Origin: Sphingopyxis sp. 2PD
Lineage (GTDB): Bacteria; Pseudomonadota; Alphaproteobacteria; Sphingomonadales; Sphingomonadaceae
Length of the DNA stretch: 64,000 bases
Assembly: GCF_005503695.1 (NCBI RefSeq)
Contig: NZ_SCMU01000009.1
Coordinates: 46,910 to 110,909, forward strand
Direction: 5' to 3'
Shown: piece after piece, positions 1 to 11,780 of the stretch
Layout: every line of letters starts with the position of its first letter
Numbering within the stretch: the first letter of the stretch is position 1
The notes under the pieces: generated by a model
What the model saw: the letters and a program-made list of their open reading frames with translations, nothing else
Told to the model about the DNA's origin: nothing
The model's database searches: none
Position numbers and translations under genes: made by a program

Positions 1-1769
<1,769 letters not shown>

Positions 1770-1773
<4 letters not shown>

Positions 1774-4037
1774 CCCTGTCCGATTCCCTGTCTCCGCGCC
1801 GCTGGCTGTTCGTGCTGACCATCCTGGTCGGCAGCTTCCTGCTGTTTCAGGTCCAGCCGATGGTCGCCCGCATGGTGCTGCCCAAATTGGGCGGCGCCCC
1901 GGCGGTGTGGAACAGCGCGATGCTGGTCTATCAGGCGCTGCTGCTTGGCGGCTATGCCTATGCGCATTGGCTTGGCCGTTTCGACGTGCGGCGGCAGGCG
2001 ATCATCCATGTCGCGCTGTTTCTGGTCGCCGCGCTGTGGCTCCCGATCGGCATCGCGCAAATCGCTCCGCCCGGTGCCGGGCAAGAAGCCTTGTGGGTGC
2101 CGCTGCTGCTGCTCGCGTCGATCGGCCCCGTTTTCTTCGTCGTTTCGGCGCAGGCGCCGCTGATGCAGCGCTGGTTCGCCGCCGATGCTCGCGCGGGCGA
2201 CCCCTATTATCTCTACGCCGCGTCGAACCTCGGCAGCTTCGCCGGGCTGATCAGCTATCCGGCGCTGGTCGAACCCAGCCTGCCGCTCGCCGCGCAAAGC
2301 TGGGGCTGGACCGCGGGCTATGCGTTGCTCGTGCTGCTGGTCGCGGCCTGTGCCGCCGCGCGCTGGCATGGCCGATCCGCCGATCCGGCCGTCGATGCCG
2401 CCGCCACCGACGAGCCGCGACCGACTTGGCGGCGGCAGCTCCACTGGCTGTTGATTGCGGCGGTGCCGTCGGGGCTGATGCTGTCGACGACGACGCACCT
2501 CACCACCGACATCGTCGCGATGCCGTTGCTGTGGGTGCTGCCGCTCGGGCTGTACCTGCTCAGCTTCGTCATCGCCTTTTCGACGATGGACCGGCTGACC
2601 GAGGTGATCACCTTCATCGCGCCCGCGGTGCTGCTCGCGGTTGGCGGGCTGGCGCTGCTGAGTTCGGGCGGCGGGTCGATGATGGTTGCGATGGCCAGTC
2701 TCGCGATGCTGTTCGTCGTCGCGACGGCGCTGCACGGCTATCTTTATCATTTGCGCCCGGCGCTTCAGCACCTGACCTTATTCTATCTGATCATGTCGGC
2801 AGGCGGCGTCGTCGGCGGGCTGTTCGCGGCGCTGTTCGCGCCGCTGCTGTTCGATTGGGTTTATGAACATCCGCTGCTCGTGCTGGCGGCGGCGGCGCTG
2901 TTGCCGCTGCCCGCGCTGCTGCCGTGGGACAAATGGCTGCGCCTGTCCGCCAGCCGCGCCACGATCGCGGTTGCGGTGCTGGTCGCGATCGCGGCGTTCG
3001 CAAGCTGGCATATGGTGAGCGAGTGGGGCGGCGTGCTCGAAGGGGCGACCGCTGCCTGGGGGATTGTCATTTTTGTCATCGGGCTCTTGGTGATCGGGTG
3101 GCGCTGGGCGTTCGTGGCGACGCTGGCGCTGTTGATGATCGGGGTCGGTGGCTGGGACACGGTGCAGGAAAGCTTCACCGGCGCGCGCGTGCGCAGCTAT
3201 TTCGGCGTTTACACCGTCACCGATTATCCGGCGCAGCAGCAGCGGCGTCTGGCGCATGGCACGACGCTGCATGGGCTCCAGCGCACCGATCCCGCGCATC
3301 GGCGCGAGCCGACGACCTATTATGGGCCGAAGTCGGGGGTCGGGTTGACGCTCACCAAGGCCGAAGCGCTTGCCGGACCGGGGGCGTCGGTCGGGATCGT
3401 CGGGCTGGGCGCGGGGACGCTCGCCTGTTATCGCAAGCCCGGCCAGCAATGGACGATTTTCGAAATCGATCCGGTGATGGTCGATATCGCCCGCGATCCT
3501 GCCAAATTCACCTTCCTGTCCGATTGTGCGGGCGACAGTCCGATCGTCATTGGCGACGCGCGGCTGAAGATCGCCGAACAACCCGCGGGGCGTTTCGACA
3601 TTCTGGTCATCGACGCCTTTTCGTCCGACGCGATCCCGCTGCACCTGCTGACGAAAGAAGCGATTGGCATCTACCAGCGCGCGCTGAAACCCGATGGCAT
3701 TTTGCTCATCCACATCTCGAACCGCTTCTTCGGGCTCGAACCCGTGCTGGCGGAGGAGGCGCGGGCGCGCGGCTGGTCGAGCGCCATTCGGCTCGATCCG
3801 GGGCCGCCCGAATATGGTATCGACGACCTGACCGGGTCGAACTGGGTTGCGTTGACCGCGACAGCGCCGCGGATGCAGCAACTGACCGGCCGCCTTCGCC
3901 CGCGCGACGCCGCGCGCGAAGACGGCGCCTGGGTGCCGCTGGCGGCGCGTCCTGGCTTCCAGCGCTGGACCGACGATTATGCCTCAACTCTGCCCGTGCT
4001 CATGTGGGGCAGCTTGATCGGAAAGCGTGACGAATGA
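1770..4037 (+). CDS. Polytopic membrane protein fused to a spermidine synthase-like domain
   Basis: A 755-residue fusion. Residues about 1-460 contain roughly a dozen hydrophobic helices; residues about 520-720 form a Rossmann-type aminopropyltransferase-like domain, with GIVGLGAGTLACY as the nucleotide loop, FEIDPVMVDIA as the acidic ribose-binding strand, GDARLKI, and DAFSSDAIPLHLLT in place of the catalytic loop of true spermidine synthases. Membrane/spermidine synthase-like fusions are widespread and mostly uncharacterised, and no S-adenosylmethionine decarboxylase gene is nearby, so polyamine synthesis should not be assumed. It overlaps both neighbours by ATGA. Confidence 0.88.
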
Positions 4038-4588
4038 CCTATCGCGACGTCAGTATCATCAGCGTCAACGGCAAGACGCCGGCGATCCACCCCAGCGCCT
4101 TCATCGCGCCGGGTTGCCGCATCATCGGCGACGTGACGATCGGCGCGGACGTCAGCATCTGGTATAATTGCGTGCTGCGCGCCGATGTCAGCCGCATCGT
4201 GATCGGCGCCCGCTCGAACATCCAGGACGGCAGCATCGTCCATTGCGACGGCCCGATGCCGCATCGCCCCGAAGGCTTTCCGACGATCATCGGCGAGGAT
4301 GTGCTGATCGGCCATCTCGCGATGGTCCATGGCTGCACGCTCGCCGACCGGGCGTTCGTTGGCCTCAAGGCGACGGTGATGAACGGCTGCCGGATCGGCA
4401 GCGATGCGATGCTGGCAGCGGGGGCGCTGCTCACCGAGAATAAGGAAATCCCCGATCGCGAGCTCTGGGCGGGATCGCCCGCGCGCCGGGTGCGCGAGAT
4501 CGACGACGCGCAAGCCGCGGGGATGCAGATGGGCGTGGCGCATTATGTGATGAACGGGCGCCTGCACAAGGCAGCGGTTGAGGGCTGA
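4034..4588 (+). CDS. Gamma-class carbonic anhydrase family protein
   Basis: A 184-residue left-handed beta-helix protein with hexapeptide repeats, such as IIGDVTIGADVSIWYNCVLR. Candidate zinc-ligand histidines are visible in SIVHCDGP and LIGHLAMVHGCTL, as in gamma carbonic anhydrases and the YrdA/PaaY group. Bicarbonate interconversion is the family activity, but many members have no proven activity. It is the last gene of the hemB operon, starting inside the stop of the preceding gene, and is followed by a palindromic repeat and a terminator-like hairpin. Confidence 0.92.
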   Translation: MTYRDVSIISVNGKTPAIHPSAFIAPGCRIIGDVTIGADVSIWYNCVLRADVSRIVIGARSNIQDGSIVHCDGPMPHRPEGFPTIIGEDVLIGHLAMVHGCTLADRAFVGLKATVMNGCRIGSDAMLAAGALLTENKEIPDRELWAGSPARRVREIDDAQAAGMQMGVAHYVMNGRLHKAAVEG

Positions 4589-4610
4589 TTCCGATGCCCG
4601 TCTATAAACC

Positions 4611-4690
4611 CGTTCGTGTCGAGCGAAGTCGAGACACGTGGCGGTCGTAGGCGGCCTTGGGGTGTCTCGACTTCGCTCGACAAGAACGGA
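4611..4690. repeat. Palindromic repeat, family C (GTTCGTGTCGAG type)
   Basis: An inverted pair: CGTTCGTGTCGAGCGAAG with GTCGAGACACG on the left and GTGTCTCGACTTCGCTCGAC with AAGAACGG on the right, about 22 bases apart. A second copy lies at 23711-23782. It sits between two convergently transcribed genes. Confidence 0.85.
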
Positions 4691-4697
4691 ATAAGAA

Positions 4698-4731
4698 AAG
4701 GGCGCCCCGATCTCTCGGAGCGCCCCCTTTA
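4698..4731. terminator. Intrinsic terminator, probably bidirectional
   Basis: A GC-rich stem (GGGCGCCCCGA / TCGGAGCGCCC, loop TCTC) with T-runs on the right on the plus strand (CCCCCTTT) and AAAAG on the left, which reads CTTTT on the minus strand. It lies just past the stop of the minus-strand gene at 4748 and can also end the hemB operon. Confidence 0.7.
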
Positions 4732-4747
4732 AGCCGTCACTGCCAGC

Positions 4748-5320
4748 TTAGCTGAAGTTCACCATCGCATAGAGCATCGGGATCGACAGCAAGGTGTTGG
4801 TGCGCGAAAAGATCATCGCGGTCTTGGCGGCCTTCGCCTTGGTCGCATCATCCGCCTCGACGATGCCCAGCGCCTTCTTCTGGTTCGGCCAGATCACGAA
4901 CCACACGTTGAACGCCATGATCAGACCCAGCCACATGCCGACACCGATCAGCTTGTACGGATCCTGCAGTCCCAGCGCGGGCGCCAGATACTGGGCGTGA
5001 CCGGCGATGGCAATGCCCAGCAGCACGGTGACCAGCGCCGCCCAGCGGAACCAGAACAGCGCGGCGGGCGCGATATGCTTGCCAACCGCGGGTTTCAGTT
5101 CGGCCGGGATTTTCGGCATCGTCGGGATCTGGACGAAGTTGAAATAGTAAAGCAGCCCGATCCACAGCACGCCAAAGAAAGTGTGCAGCCAGCGCATCAC
5201 CGCATTGGCAGCGGCCATGCCGTCCTCGAAATTCTGGCCGTTGAGGCCCAGCATCAGCACGATGGCCAGCACCAGCCCGGCGCCGAGTACGGCGTGCAGA
5301 TTACCGAAAAACTTGTCCAT
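4748..5320 (-). CDS. PuuD N-terminal-type (urate oxidase N domain) membrane protein
   Basis: A 190-residue inner-membrane protein with about four or five helices. The MRWLHTFFGVLWIGLLYYFNFVQIP segment and the GMWLGLIMAFNVWFVIWPNQKK segment resemble the membrane domain of PuuD-type urate hydroxylases (Pfam Urate_ox_N). Full PuuD proteins are about twice as long and carry a C-terminal cytochrome c domain, which is absent here: there is no CxxCH. Histidines and aromatic residues suggest a haem- or quinone-linked redox role, but no purine catabolism genes are near. It is a single-gene unit ending at the hairpin at 4698-4731. Confidence 0.8.
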   Translation of the reverse strand: MDKFFGNLHAVLGAGLVLAIVLMLGLNGQNFEDGMAAANAVMRWLHTFFGVLWIGLLYYFNFVQIPTMPKIPAELKPAVGKHIAPAALFWFRWAALVTVLLGIAIAGHAQYLAPALGLQDPYKLIGVGMWLGLIMAFNVWFVIWPNQKKALGIVEADDATKAKAAKTAMIFSRTNTLLSIPMLYAMVNFS

Positions 5321-5468
5321 TATGTTCCCCCTCGCTTTGTGTGCGGCGCGGCGCGACCCCGTGCCCTGCGGGTTCTATGCCAGCGTCGGGAGTCTTGCTC
5401 AAGCGTGGTGAAAAGGGCGTGGGCGCCGGGAGGGACGGGGGTGATGAACGTAGGCCCAAATTATTACT

Positions 5469-5573
5469 CGTCACCCTGAACTTGTTTCAGGGTCCAATGG
5501 CCTGCCACTTCCTTCGACGCCGCCCCAAATTCCAGCTCACGCCATGGATGCTGAAACAAGTTCAGCATGACGA
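5469..5573. repeat. Palindromic repeat, family G
   Basis: CGTCACCCTGAACTTG plus TTTCAGGG on the left is mirrored by CTGAAACAAGTTCAGCATGACG on the right. The gap 5321-5614 holds only this element and the upstream region of the minus-strand gene starting at 5320; I see no gene in it. Confidence 0.75.
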
Positions 5574-5614
5574 GGTCTTGAAGTCCGTTTTTGCCTAAAG
5601 CCGAGCTAGCCGAG

Positions 5615-6295
5615 CTATTTCTCGACGGTTGCTTCCTCAGGCACCGACAGCCCGTTCTTCAGCATCACCGGTACCTGCGTCAGCGTGAACAGGAACGACA
5701 ATGCCGTAATCCCCCACACCTTGACCGTCAGCCAGGTGTCGAAGCTGAATTCGCCGCGCTGGATCAGGACATACATGACATGATTGGCGATACCGAGCGC
5801 GGCAAAGAACAGGCCCCAGTTGCGCGACAGCAGCAGCCAGCCCTTTTCGGTCACCCCCTCCAGCGCCGACTGGAGCAGATATCTCAGCATCGGTTTCTTG
5901 AACCACCACCCGCCGAGCAGCAGCACGGCAAAGGCGCCATAGATGATCGTGGGCTTCATCACGATAAAGCGCTCGTCGTGAAACCAGATGGTCAGCGCGC
6001 CAAAGCCGATCACTAGCACCCCCGACAGCCAGAGCATGGGCGAAATCTTGCCGAGCTTCCACTTCGACACCGCCATCGCGATGACGATCGCGACCATGAA
6101 GGCCACGGTGCCCTTGATCGCCGCCGCGGTCGCAGCAAACGCGCCGTCACCGTCGGACGTGAATTTGAAGGTCAGGAAAAAAACGAGGAGCGGCCCGAAG
6201 TCGATCACGAAATTGAGCCAGCCATGCTTGGCGGGCGGGGTGGCGGGAATGGCTTCCGGGCCGGTCGGCGGCACGTCGATCGGGGAGGCGGTCAT
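5615..6295 (-). CDS. yciB: YciB/IspZ-like inner membrane protein (septation protein A)
   Basis: A 226-residue protein with five or six predicted helices. The family landmarks are present: NFVIDFGPLLVFFLTFK near residue 28, a conserved KPTIIYGAF segment near 113, RNWGLFFAALGIANHVMY near 156, and WLTVKVWG near 183. YciB links envelope synthesis and division machinery in enterobacteria, and its role in alphaproteobacteria is little studied. The start overlaps the ftsY stop by four bases, so it is the last gene of the dapF-mtaB-ftsY-yciB chain. A Pro/Ala-rich leader of about 22 residues precedes the first conserved segment. Confidence 0.93.
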   Translation of the reverse strand: MTASPIDVPPTGPEAIPATPPAKHGWLNFVIDFGPLLVFFLTFKFTSDGDGAFAATAAAIKGTVAFMVAIVIAMAVSKWKLGKISPMLWLSGVLVIGFGALTIWFHDERFIVMKPTIIYGAFAVLLLGGWWFKKPMLRYLLQSALEGVTEKGWLLLSRNWGLFFAALGIANHVMYVLIQRGEFSFDTWLTVKVWGITALSFLFTLTQVPVMLKNGLSVPEEATVEK

Positions 6296-7218
6296 CGAAT
6301 ATTTCCTGCAATAATGGCGGCGATCTCGTCGGCATCGAACGGGCGAAGATCGTCGATGGTTTCACCGATGCCGATCGCGTGGATCGGAAGCCCGTGGCGT
6401 TCGGCCGCCGACACCAGCACGCCGCCGCGCGCGGTGCCGTCGAGCTTGGTCATCACCAGCCCGGTGACCCCGGCCACTTCGCGGAACACGTCGATCTGCG
6501 ACAGCGCATTCTGCCCCGTCGTCGCGTCGAGCACGAGCACGACATCGTGCGGCGCGGCGGGATTGAGGCGGCCGAGCACGCGCTTGATCTTGGCGAGCTC
6601 GTCCATCAGTTCGCGCTTGTTCTGCAATCGCCCGGCGGTGTCGACGATCAGCACGTCGATGCCCGTCGCGGTCGCCTGCTTCACCGCGTCGAACACGATG
6701 CCGGCGCTGTCGCCGCCCTCCGGCCCCGCCATGATCGGCACGCCCAGCCGTTCGGCCCACACCTTCAATTGCCCGATCGCGGCGGCGCGGAAGGTGTCGC
6801 CCGCGACCAGCATCACGCCATAATCCTGTTCCTGGAACAGGTGCGCGAGCTTGGCGATCGTCGTCGTCTTGCCCGATCCGTTGACCCCGATCACCAAAAT
6901 GACCTGCGGGCGGGGGAAGGCGTCGATGTCGAGCGGTTCGGCGACGGGGCGCAGCACCGCGGCAATTTCCTCGGCGACGATCTGGCGGAGGTCCTCGGTG
7001 CCGTTCGCCGCGACGTCGCGCCGCTCGGCAAGACGGTCGCGGATGCGCGCGGCCATCGCGGGGCCGAGGTCGGCGGTGATCAACGCCTCCTCGATCCGGT
7101 CGAGGTCCTCCTCGTCGAGCCGTGCCTTGCCGGTCAGCCCGGCGAGATTTTCTCCGAGCCGTTCGGAAGTTCGGCGAAAGCCGCCGAGCAGCCTTTCGCT
7201 CCAGCTTTGGCCGATCAT
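6292..7218 (-). CDS. ftsY: Signal recognition particle receptor FtsY
   Basis: A 308-residue SRP receptor GTPase that docks ribosome-SRP complexes at the inner membrane. An N domain (about residues 1-100) is followed by the G domain with P-loop GVNGSGKTTTIAKLA, DTAGRLQNKRELMDEL, and TKLDGTARGGV. It lacks the long acidic A domain of the Escherichia coli protein, which is usual in alphaproteobacteria. The start overlaps the mtaB stop by four bases. Its partner ffh lies about 4.5 kb away on the other strand. Confidence 0.96.
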   Translation of the reverse strand: MIGQSWSERLLGGFRRTSERLGENLAGLTGKARLDEEDLDRIEEALITADLGPAMAARIRDRLAERRDVAANGTEDLRQIVAEEIAAVLRPVAEPLDIDAFPRPQVILVIGVNGSGKTTTIAKLAHLFQEQDYGVMLVAGDTFRAAAIGQLKVWAERLGVPIMAGPEGGDSAGIVFDAVKQATATGIDVLIVDTAGRLQNKRELMDELAKIKRVLGRLNPAAPHDVVLVLDATTGQNALSQIDVFREVAGVTGLVMTKLDGTARGGVLVSAAERHGLPIHAIGIGETIDDLRPFDADEIAAIIAGNIR

Positions 7219-8548
7219 GCGGCGATGTCCTTTTTCTCGATAGGGGTTGCGACCATGCGGTCGCCGTCGCGCGCCGCCAGGCGCACGTCAAGGATCGTGC
7301 CGGGCGCGGCGGGCGCGGTCAGCGTCAGCGCGGCGAAATTTTCGGCGTGACCGCTCAGTCCGTCGCGCTCGACGAGCATCGATGCGGCGCGGCCAATCTG
7401 CGCGTCGAGCCAGCCGTGCCGCCGCTGCGCATTGGCCTCGCGCAGCGTCGCCGCGCGTTCGCGCGCGATGGCGCGGCCGACCTGCGGCATCCGCGCGGCG
7501 GGCGTCCCGGCGCGCGGGCTGTAGGGAAAAATATGGCCAAAGACGATGTCGCAATCGTCGATCAGCGCCAGCGAATTGGCGAACATCGCATCATCCTCAG
7601 TCGGGAATCCCGCAATCAGGTCCGCGCCGATGACGATCTGGGCGCGTGCGGCCTTCAGCCGTTCGGTCAGGCGCACCGCGTCGGCACGGCGATGGCGGCG
7701 CTTCATGCGCGTCAGCACCATATCGTCGCCCGCCTGCAGCGACAGATGGACGTGCGGCATCACGCGCTTTTCCTGCGTCAGCAGCGCGAACAGCGCATCG
7801 TCGATGCGATCGGGATCGAGCGACGAAAGACGCAGCCGCTCGATCGGCAGCGTCAACAATGCTTCGACCAGCGCGGCCAATGTCGTGCCGCTGTCGTCGC
7901 CATAGCTCGCCAGATCGACCCCGGTGAGGATGATCTCGCGCTGACCGCGGTCCAGCGCGGTGCGGGCCGAATCCAGAACCGCATCGACGGTCGCCGACCG
8001 CGCGGTCCCGCGCGCCAGCACCGTCGCGCAAAAGGTGCAGCTGTGTGAACAGCCGGTCTGCACGCCTAGGAACGCGCGCGCGTGGTCGGCGCCGGACAGG
8101 GCGGGGGCATAAGGCAAACTGCGCCCCTGCGAAGGCAGGGGCCCATCACCTACGCTCTCGTCTTGCCGTCGCCCTTCGTTTGCTGACGCGATGGCAGAAG
8201 ATGGACCCCCGCCTTCGCGGGGGAACGGGGGAGAATTGGGAAGATAGCTCTCCGCCAAACCCTTGGCGTCATTCCGCACCACCCGCGCGCCCATGTCCGC
8301 AAAGCGCGCAGCCTCCAGCTCCGCCGCGCACCCGGTCACCACCACCTCGGCGCCCGGTCGCTCGCGCAGCGCGCGGCGCACCGCCTGCCGCGCTTGCCGC
8401 ACCGCTTCGTCGGTCACCGCACAGCTGTTGAAGACGATCGTGTCGGTTGCACCAGCGGCACCGACCGCTGCCCGGATCGCCTCGCCCTCGGCAATATTCA
8501 GCCGACAACCGAAATTGACGACCTCGTGGCGGTCGACGACTGCTGCGC

Positions 8549-8552
<4 letters not shown>
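7215..8552 (-). CDS. mtaB: tRNA t6A37 methylthiotransferase MtaB-type radical SAM enzyme
   Basis: Converts t6A37 to ms2t6A37 in tRNAs reading ANN codons. The 445-residue product has the N-terminal MTTase domain with cysteines 16, 44 and 75 (FGCRL, NSCAV, TGCAA), the radical SAM motif CSHSCTFC at residues 168-175, and a C-terminal TRAM-like segment. The start at 8552 overlaps the dapF stop (ATGA). Residues about 104-148 do not look like family sequence: they are Pro/Gly-rich (SPPFPREGGGPSS and DGPLPSQGRSLPY) and are encoded by a palindromic repeat inserted in frame, lengthening the linker between the two domains. Confidence 0.92.
8109..8243. repeat. Family H palindromic repeat inserted in frame within mtaB
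   Basis: Two GC-rich hairpins, GCCCCTGCGAAGGCAGGGGC at 8123-8142 and CCCCCGCCTTCGCGGGGG at 8206-8223, lie in opposite sense about 63 bases apart. The intergenic element at 38681-38770 has the same plan (CCCCCGCGAAGGCGGGGGC and CCCCCGCCTTTGCGGGGGC). Here the insertion keeps the mtaB reading frame open and adds about 45 residues between the MTTase and radical SAM domains. Confidence 0.8.
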
Positions 8553-9355
<803 letters not shown>

Positions 9356-9424
9356 GATCGCGCATGTAAGGGGGCGGGGCAGGGAAGTCTAGCGATGCGG
9401 GTCAGGGCGCGACCGTGGCTTCCG

Positions 9425-9462
9425 CTCTCTCCCCTCCCTGGAAGGGAGGGGCTGGGGTGGGT
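9425..9462. repeat. GGGAG hairpin repeat flanking the DUF559 gene (inner, dapF side)
   Basis: A CCCCTCCCTGGAAGGGAGGGG hairpin followed by CTGGGGTGGGTG. It is the inverted counterpart of the element at 9842-9879 and resembles one end of family A. The DUF559 frame reads through it. Confidence 0.75.
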
Positions 9463-9841
9463 GCCGCCGAGGCACTCGGCGGCGCGGCCTAGGACAAACT
9501 CCGCCGCACCGATCGGGTTGGCAATGACGTCAGAATTCCAGAGACGGACCACCTGCCAGCCAATACTTTCGAGATACTCGGTGCGGTCTTCATCATAGGG
9601 TTGCCGGTCTAGATGATGGCTCCCGTCGAGTTCGATTGCGAGCTTGGCCTCGCGGCAAGCTAGGTCGACAATATAGTGGCCCACGACAAGTTGCCGGGTG
9701 AACGGTGGTCGATAACGTGACAACAGTCGCCATAGCTTGCGTTCTGCAGGGGTCGAATCGCGCCGCAATTGCCTCGCGCGTTCGGTCATGAAGGGTGGGA
9801 TGCGGTGCATTAGCCGAACGTAGAACGGCGAGCTGCGCTCG

Positions 9842-9879
9842 CCAACCCACCCCCGACCCCTCCCTGAAGGGGAGGGGAG
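9842..9879. repeat. GGGAG hairpin repeat flanking the DUF559 gene (outer side)
   Basis: CCAACCCACCCCCGACCCC followed by a TCCCTGAAGGGGAGGGG hairpin. Its reverse complement matches 9425-9462, so the two elements face each other across the DUF559 gene. Confidence 0.75.
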
Positions 9880-9887
9880 AAGAAGCA

Positions 9888-11549
9888 CTACGCCGTCTTG
9901 CGTAGCGGCTCGGCGCCCGCCGTGTCCGACCCCGTATCGGGGCTCGTCGGCGGGAGCATCGGCGTGCGGAGCAAGCCGCGGTCGGCGAGCAGGCGTTCGG
10001 TGTCGGCGGCCGATGCGGCGCGCCCGAAATACCAGCCTTGACCCTTGGCGCAGCCCAGCCGCGTCAGTTCGATCGCCGTCGCTTCATCCTCGACGCCTTC
10101 GGCGGTGATCGGCATCGCCAGGCTTTCGCCCAGCCGCACGATCGCGACGACGATCGCCTGCGCATCCGGGCTACCGCGCATCGCGGCAACAAAACTGCGG
10201 TCGATCTTGATCCGGTCGAACGGCAGCGCGCGCAGGTGCGACAGCGACGAATAGCCGGTGCCGAAATCGTCGAGGCTCAGCGACACGCCCTGATTCTTCA
10301 GGCTGGTGACGATCGAACGGACGAGCGGCAGATTTTCGAACAGCGAGCTTTCGGTAATCTCGACCTCGAGCTGCGCGGCGGGGAAACCCGTTTCAACGAG
10401 CAGCTTGGTAAGCTTCTGGCTGAACCACGGATCCTTCAGCTGCTGCGGCGAAATATTGACCGCCAGCATGATCGACGGATCCCAGCTTTTGGCGATTTCC
10501 ATCGCCTGGCGGATCACCTGAAGCGACAATTCGCCGATCAGCCCGCTTTCTTCGGCCACCGGAATAAAGCGTTCGGGCGGGATCATCCCATATTCGGGCG
10601 ATTCCCAGCGCATCAGCATCTCGAACCCGACCAAGCGGCCGCTGGCGATATCGACCTGCGGTTCGAAATGCGGCACGAATTCGCCGCGCGGCATGCCCTC
10701 GCGGATCCCCGTTTCGATCTGGTTGCGGACCTGCACCGCCATCTCCATTCCAGCCTCGAACCAGCAGAAGCGGTTCCGCCCCTCGTCCTTGCAATGATAC
10801 ATCGCGATATCGGCCTGGCGGACCATGGTTTCCATCGTCACGCTGGCATCGTCGGCAAGCGCGATGCCCAGCGACGCGCCGATGCGGATCTGCTGCGCAT
10901 CATGGGCAACCGAATTTTCGAGCGCGGCCACCAGTTCGGCGGCGAGCGCGTCGATCGTCGCGCGCGCGGACGGCTCGAACGCCAGCATCGCGACAAATTC
11001 GTCGCCGCCCAGCCGTGCCTTGGTGGCATTGGGGGGCAGGATCGCCGAAATTCGTTCGGCGGCGACCTGCAGGACGCGGTCGCCCGCGGCGTGGCCGTGG
11101 ATGTCGTTGACGGTCTTGAAATGATCGAGATCGAGCAGGAACAGCGCGACATGGCGCTTGCCCGCGATCGCATCGGCGATCTGCTGCTGGCCGGTGGCGA
11201 GCAGCGAACGACGGTTGAGGAAGCCGGTCAGCGGATCGGTATCGGCCAGATAGCGCGCGCGCTGCTCGGCTTCGGTCCGCTCGCGAATCTCGCGGTGCAG
11301 ATCGTCATAGCGGCGCCAGCCGAACAGGATCAGCGCGACGTTCAGCACCATCGCCGCGGCCAGCGCGCGGTCAGGACCGCCGCCGATTCCGACCATCGTG
11401 TTGACGATCGCCTGCATCACCGTGCTGCCGGTGCCGACGAACAACAGGATCGCGGCAACGACGATGCCGCCGGCGACGATGTCGCGTTTGGCCCCGGTGC
11501 TGCGGTCCGGCTGTTTCGGCGTATCGATCATTTGGCTTTTCCCCACCAT
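9888..11549 (-). CDS. Membrane-anchored GGDEF-EAL cyclic-di-GMP protein
   Basis: A 553-residue protein with two N-terminal helices (about residues 25-45 and 62-78), a coiled linker, a GGDEF domain (about 95-260) and an EAL domain (about 275-525). The GGDEF signature is intact (RLGGDEFVAML), as are the EAL catalytic positions: VGFEMLMRW glutamate, NISPQQL, EITESSLFEN, SLDDFGTGYSSL and KIDRSFV. It could therefore both make and degrade cyclic-di-GMP; which activity dominates cannot be told. No sensor domain is obvious beyond the membrane segments. It is transcribed away from ffh. Confidence 0.93.
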   Translation of the reverse strand: MVGKSQMIDTPKQPDRSTGAKRDIVAGGIVVAAILLFVGTGSTVMQAIVNTMVGIGGGPDRALAAAMVLNVALILFGWRRYDDLHREIRERTEAEQRARYLADTDPLTGFLNRRSLLATGQQQIADAIAGKRHVALFLLDLDHFKTVNDIHGHAAGDRVLQVAAERISAILPPNATKARLGGDEFVAMLAFEPSARATIDALAAELVAALENSVAHDAQQIRIGASLGIALADDASVTMETMVRQADIAMYHCKDEGRNRFCWFEAGMEMAVQVRNQIETGIREGMPRGEFVPHFEPQVDIASGRLVGFEMLMRWESPEYGMIPPERFIPVAEESGLIGELSLQVIRQAMEIAKSWDPSIMLAVNISPQQLKDPWFSQKLTKLLVETGFPAAQLEVEITESSLFENLPLVRSIVTSLKNQGVSLSLDDFGTGYSSLSHLRALPFDRIKIDRSFVAAMRGSPDAQAIVVAIVRLGESLAMPITAEGVEDEATAIELTRLGCAKGQGWYFGRAASAADTERLLADRGLLRTPMLPPTSPDTGSDTAGAEPLRKTA

Positions 11550-11780
11550 CCCGGCTGTAATGCACGCAAAGCGGTGAAATTTGGGTTAAGTCGGGCCCGG
11601 CGTCGCTTGCTTGCCTTTGCCGGGTGATCGGTGTATTGGCGCGCCGTTCGACCGCGTCTTGCGAGCGAACATATCGATGTCCGCGACGGAAAGTCTGTCC
11701 ACGGATAGCCGCTGGTTGGCGAGGTTTCGCTCACCGGCGTCTTTTGCGTTGCGGGCGTCGAAACGAAGGATTTGAGGCGC

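Noticed and set aside
4597..4740. CRISPR-like array in the repeat-rich gaps
   Set aside because: The repeats are inverted, not regularly spaced direct repeats, and no cas gene is present. The same holds for all other repeat clusters in the window.
8109..8243. mtaB as a pseudogene broken by a repeat
   Set aside because: The insertion keeps the frame, and all cluster cysteines and the C-terminal domain remain; the gene looks functional.
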